From the NCBI GenBank assembly GCA_002701745.1, contig NZWZ01000011.1, positions 22,882 to 31,255 of the forward strand: a DNA stretch of 8,374 nucleotides, in the 5' to 3' direction. Position 1 is the first letter of the stretch. Each line of letters opens with the position of its first letter. Shown here piece by piece: positions 7,776 to 8,374 of this stretch. The notes beneath the pieces were generated by a model, which did not search any database, was not told the DNA's origin, and saw nothing but the letters and a program-made list of their open reading frames with translations. A program made the position numbers and the translations under genes. This DNA comes from Flammeovirgaceae bacterium (lineage in GTDB: Bacteria; Bacteroidota; Bacteroidia; Cytophagales; MED-G16).

Positions 7776-7802
7776 CAAAAATACTGAAACTAATATATTC
7801 AA
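7776..7802 (-). promoter_or_regulatory. Probable promoter of the histidine kinase operon
   Basis: On the minus strand a TTG (7802-7800) is followed after 16 bases by TATTTTTG (7783-7776). This fits the Bacteroidota pattern of a TTG near -33 and TAnnTTTG near -7, with the spacer one base below the usual range. The -7 box ends four bases before the kinase ATG, so the transcript would start at or within a few bases of the start codon. The box sequence is identical to the one before purK. Confidence 0.6.
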
Positions 7803-7805
7803 TGA

Positions 7806-7833
7806 TTTTACTTATGTTTTTTAATTATTTTTA
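7806..7833 (+). promoter_or_regulatory. Weak candidate promoter for tRNA-Val
   Basis: TATTTTTA at 7826-7833 matches TAnnTTTG except for the last base and ends six bases before the mature tRNA. A TTT at 7806-7808 lies 17 bases upstream where a TTG would be expected. The region is so rich in T and A that the match could be chance. No better candidate is visible in the 68 bases between the kinase ATG and the tRNA. Confidence 0.28.
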
Positions 7834-7839
7834 ACAAAT

Positions 7840-7914
7840 GGGTGATTAGCTCAGTTGGTTCAGAGCACTGCCTTGACAGGGCAGGGGTCACTGGTTCGAA
7901 TCCAGTATCACCCA
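7840..7914 (+). tRNA. tRNA-Val (anticodon GAC)
   Basis: A complete cloverleaf can be folded by hand. The acceptor stem GGGTGAT (7840-7846) pairs with ATCACCC (7907-7913), followed by discriminator A7914. The D stem is GCTC/GAGC (7849-7852 with 7863-7866). The anticodon stem is CTGCC/GGCAG (7868-7872 with 7880-7884) around the loop TTGACAG, which puts anticodon GAC at 7875-7877 and so reads GUC and GUU valine codons. The variable loop has five bases. The T stem is ACTGG/CCAGT (7890-7894 with 7902-7906) with loop TTCGAAT. The 3' CCA is not encoded and must be added after transcription, as is usual in Bacteroidota. The gene is divergent from the kinase and ends ten bases from the stop of the convergent sulfatase. 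Confidence 0.97.
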
Positions 7915-7924
7915 CAAATTATTC

Positions 7925-8374
7925 TCAATTATTAATTGAAACAGAATTTGCATTTGTTTCTTTCTTCATTTTTTCTAATTCTACAATTAATCTTTCCTTT
8001 TCCTCATTAAATAAATTTGAGATATCATTTAATTCACTAGGATCTTCTTTTAGATCAAATAATTTAGCTTCATTAGACTCGTAATCGAAAATTAGTTTCC
8101 AGTCACCTGATCGTATAGCAGAACCGGGCTTCCATAAACTACCATGGTAATGAGGAAAATGCCAATAAAGATTTTCTCTATCAATTTTAGATTTTTCTAA
8201 TAATCTAGGAATCAGGCTTATTCCATCAATTTTGTTTTCATTTTTTATCCCTGCAACATCTAGAATAGTTGGAAAAAGATCATATGAAACTGTTATATCA
8301 TCCACTATTTCCTTCTCAATATTTCCGGGTAACTTAATTAGTTGTGGAATTTTTATCCCACCCTCATATAACCA
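7925..8374 (-). CDS. Sulfatase (arylsulfatase A-like), C-terminal part
   Basis: The frame is open to the right edge, so only the last 149 residues are present and the N-terminal half, with the active-site Cys/Ser-x-Pro-x-Arg formylglycine motif and any signal peptide, lies outside. The visible part begins WLYEGGIKIPQLIKLPG (8374-8324), very like the YEGGIRVPLIVRWPG segment of family S1 sulfatases. It continues with VSYDLFPTILDVAG (8290-8249), PHYHGS (about 8155-8138) and the C-terminal hallmark AIRSGDWKLI followed by LFDLKEDPSELNDI. Such enzymes remove sulfate esters, in marine Bacteroidota mostly from algal polysaccharides in the periplasm or at the cell surface; the substrate cannot be read from this part. 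A GTG at 8305 is internal, since the conserved segment continues upstream. The stop is ten bases from the tRNA-Val 3' end. Confidence 0.93.
   Translation of the reverse strand, partial: WLYEGGIKIPQLIKLPGNIEKEIVDDITVSYDLFPTILDVAGIKNENKIDGISLIPRLLEKSKIDRENLYWHFPHYHGSLWKPGSAIRSGDWKLIFDYESNEAKLFDLKEDPSELNDISNLFNEEKERLIVELEKMKKETNANSVSINN

Noticed and set aside
7925..7939. Inverted repeat TCAATT-ATT-AATTGA as a terminator between tRNA and sulfatase
   Set aside because: Six A/T-dominated pairs with no following T run on either strand; it also encodes the last residues of the sulfatase, so chance is the simpler explanation.
7842..8084. Rightward 80-codon open frame over the tRNA and the sulfatase 3' end
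   Set aside because: Its first third is a translation of tRNA-Val and the rest is antisense to the sulfatase; the peptide is a typical artefact of reading through a tRNA gene.
8303..8305. GTG as the start of a short 126-residue protein
   Set aside because: The frame continues upstream to the window edge with the conserved YEGG sulfatase segment, so the gene is a fragment cut by the window and not a short gene.

Overview
The window looks like a piece of an AT-rich chromosome from the phylum Bacteroidota, most likely a marine member of the Flavobacteriia. This is inferred from four things. The base composition is strongly AT-biased and the start codons lack Shine-Dalgarno sequences. Copies of the Bacteroidota -7 promoter box (TAnnTTTG) sit just before two of the genes. 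The two-component pair resembles the RprX/RprY type, and the tRNA does not encode its CCA end. A sulfatase at the right edge fits a user of sulfated algal polysaccharides. No mobile element, CRISPR array or phage gene is visible, and no gap between genes exceeds about 80 bases.

Layout from left to right. Positions 1-668 (+) hold the C-terminal part of a saccharopine dehydrogenase of the lysine-forming LYS1 type. It converges on, and overlaps by four bases, a leftward block of housekeeping genes that reads in transcription order purK, purE, glnS, folE (4694 down to 665). PurK and PurE carry out two consecutive steps of purine synthesis, GlnRS charges tRNA-Gln, and FolE uses GTP, a purine product, to start pterin/folate synthesis. 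The genes are close enough (8-base overlap, then 8- and 49-base gaps) to be one transcript, probably starting from a -7 box directly in front of purK.

Upstream on the same strand is a second tight group: a membrane sensor histidine kinase (7771-6230), its OmpR-family response regulator (6233-5538, coupled by an ATGA overlap), and a stand-alone HisA-like TIM-barrel protein (5498-4776). The HisA-like protein is the most unusual gene here. It keeps most HisA signatures, but the N-terminal catalytic aspartate is a tyrosine and no other his gene is present.

Divergent from the kinase is a tRNA-Val(GAC) gene (7840-7914, +). Its 3' end lies ten bases from the stop codon of the convergent sulfatase fragment (8374-7925, -), which runs off the window edge.

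I found no evidence of a wholly new multi-gene system. The best leads are the HisA-like protein with an altered active site beside a two-component system, and two -7 boxes placed so close to their ATG codons that the purK and kinase mRNAs would be leaderless.
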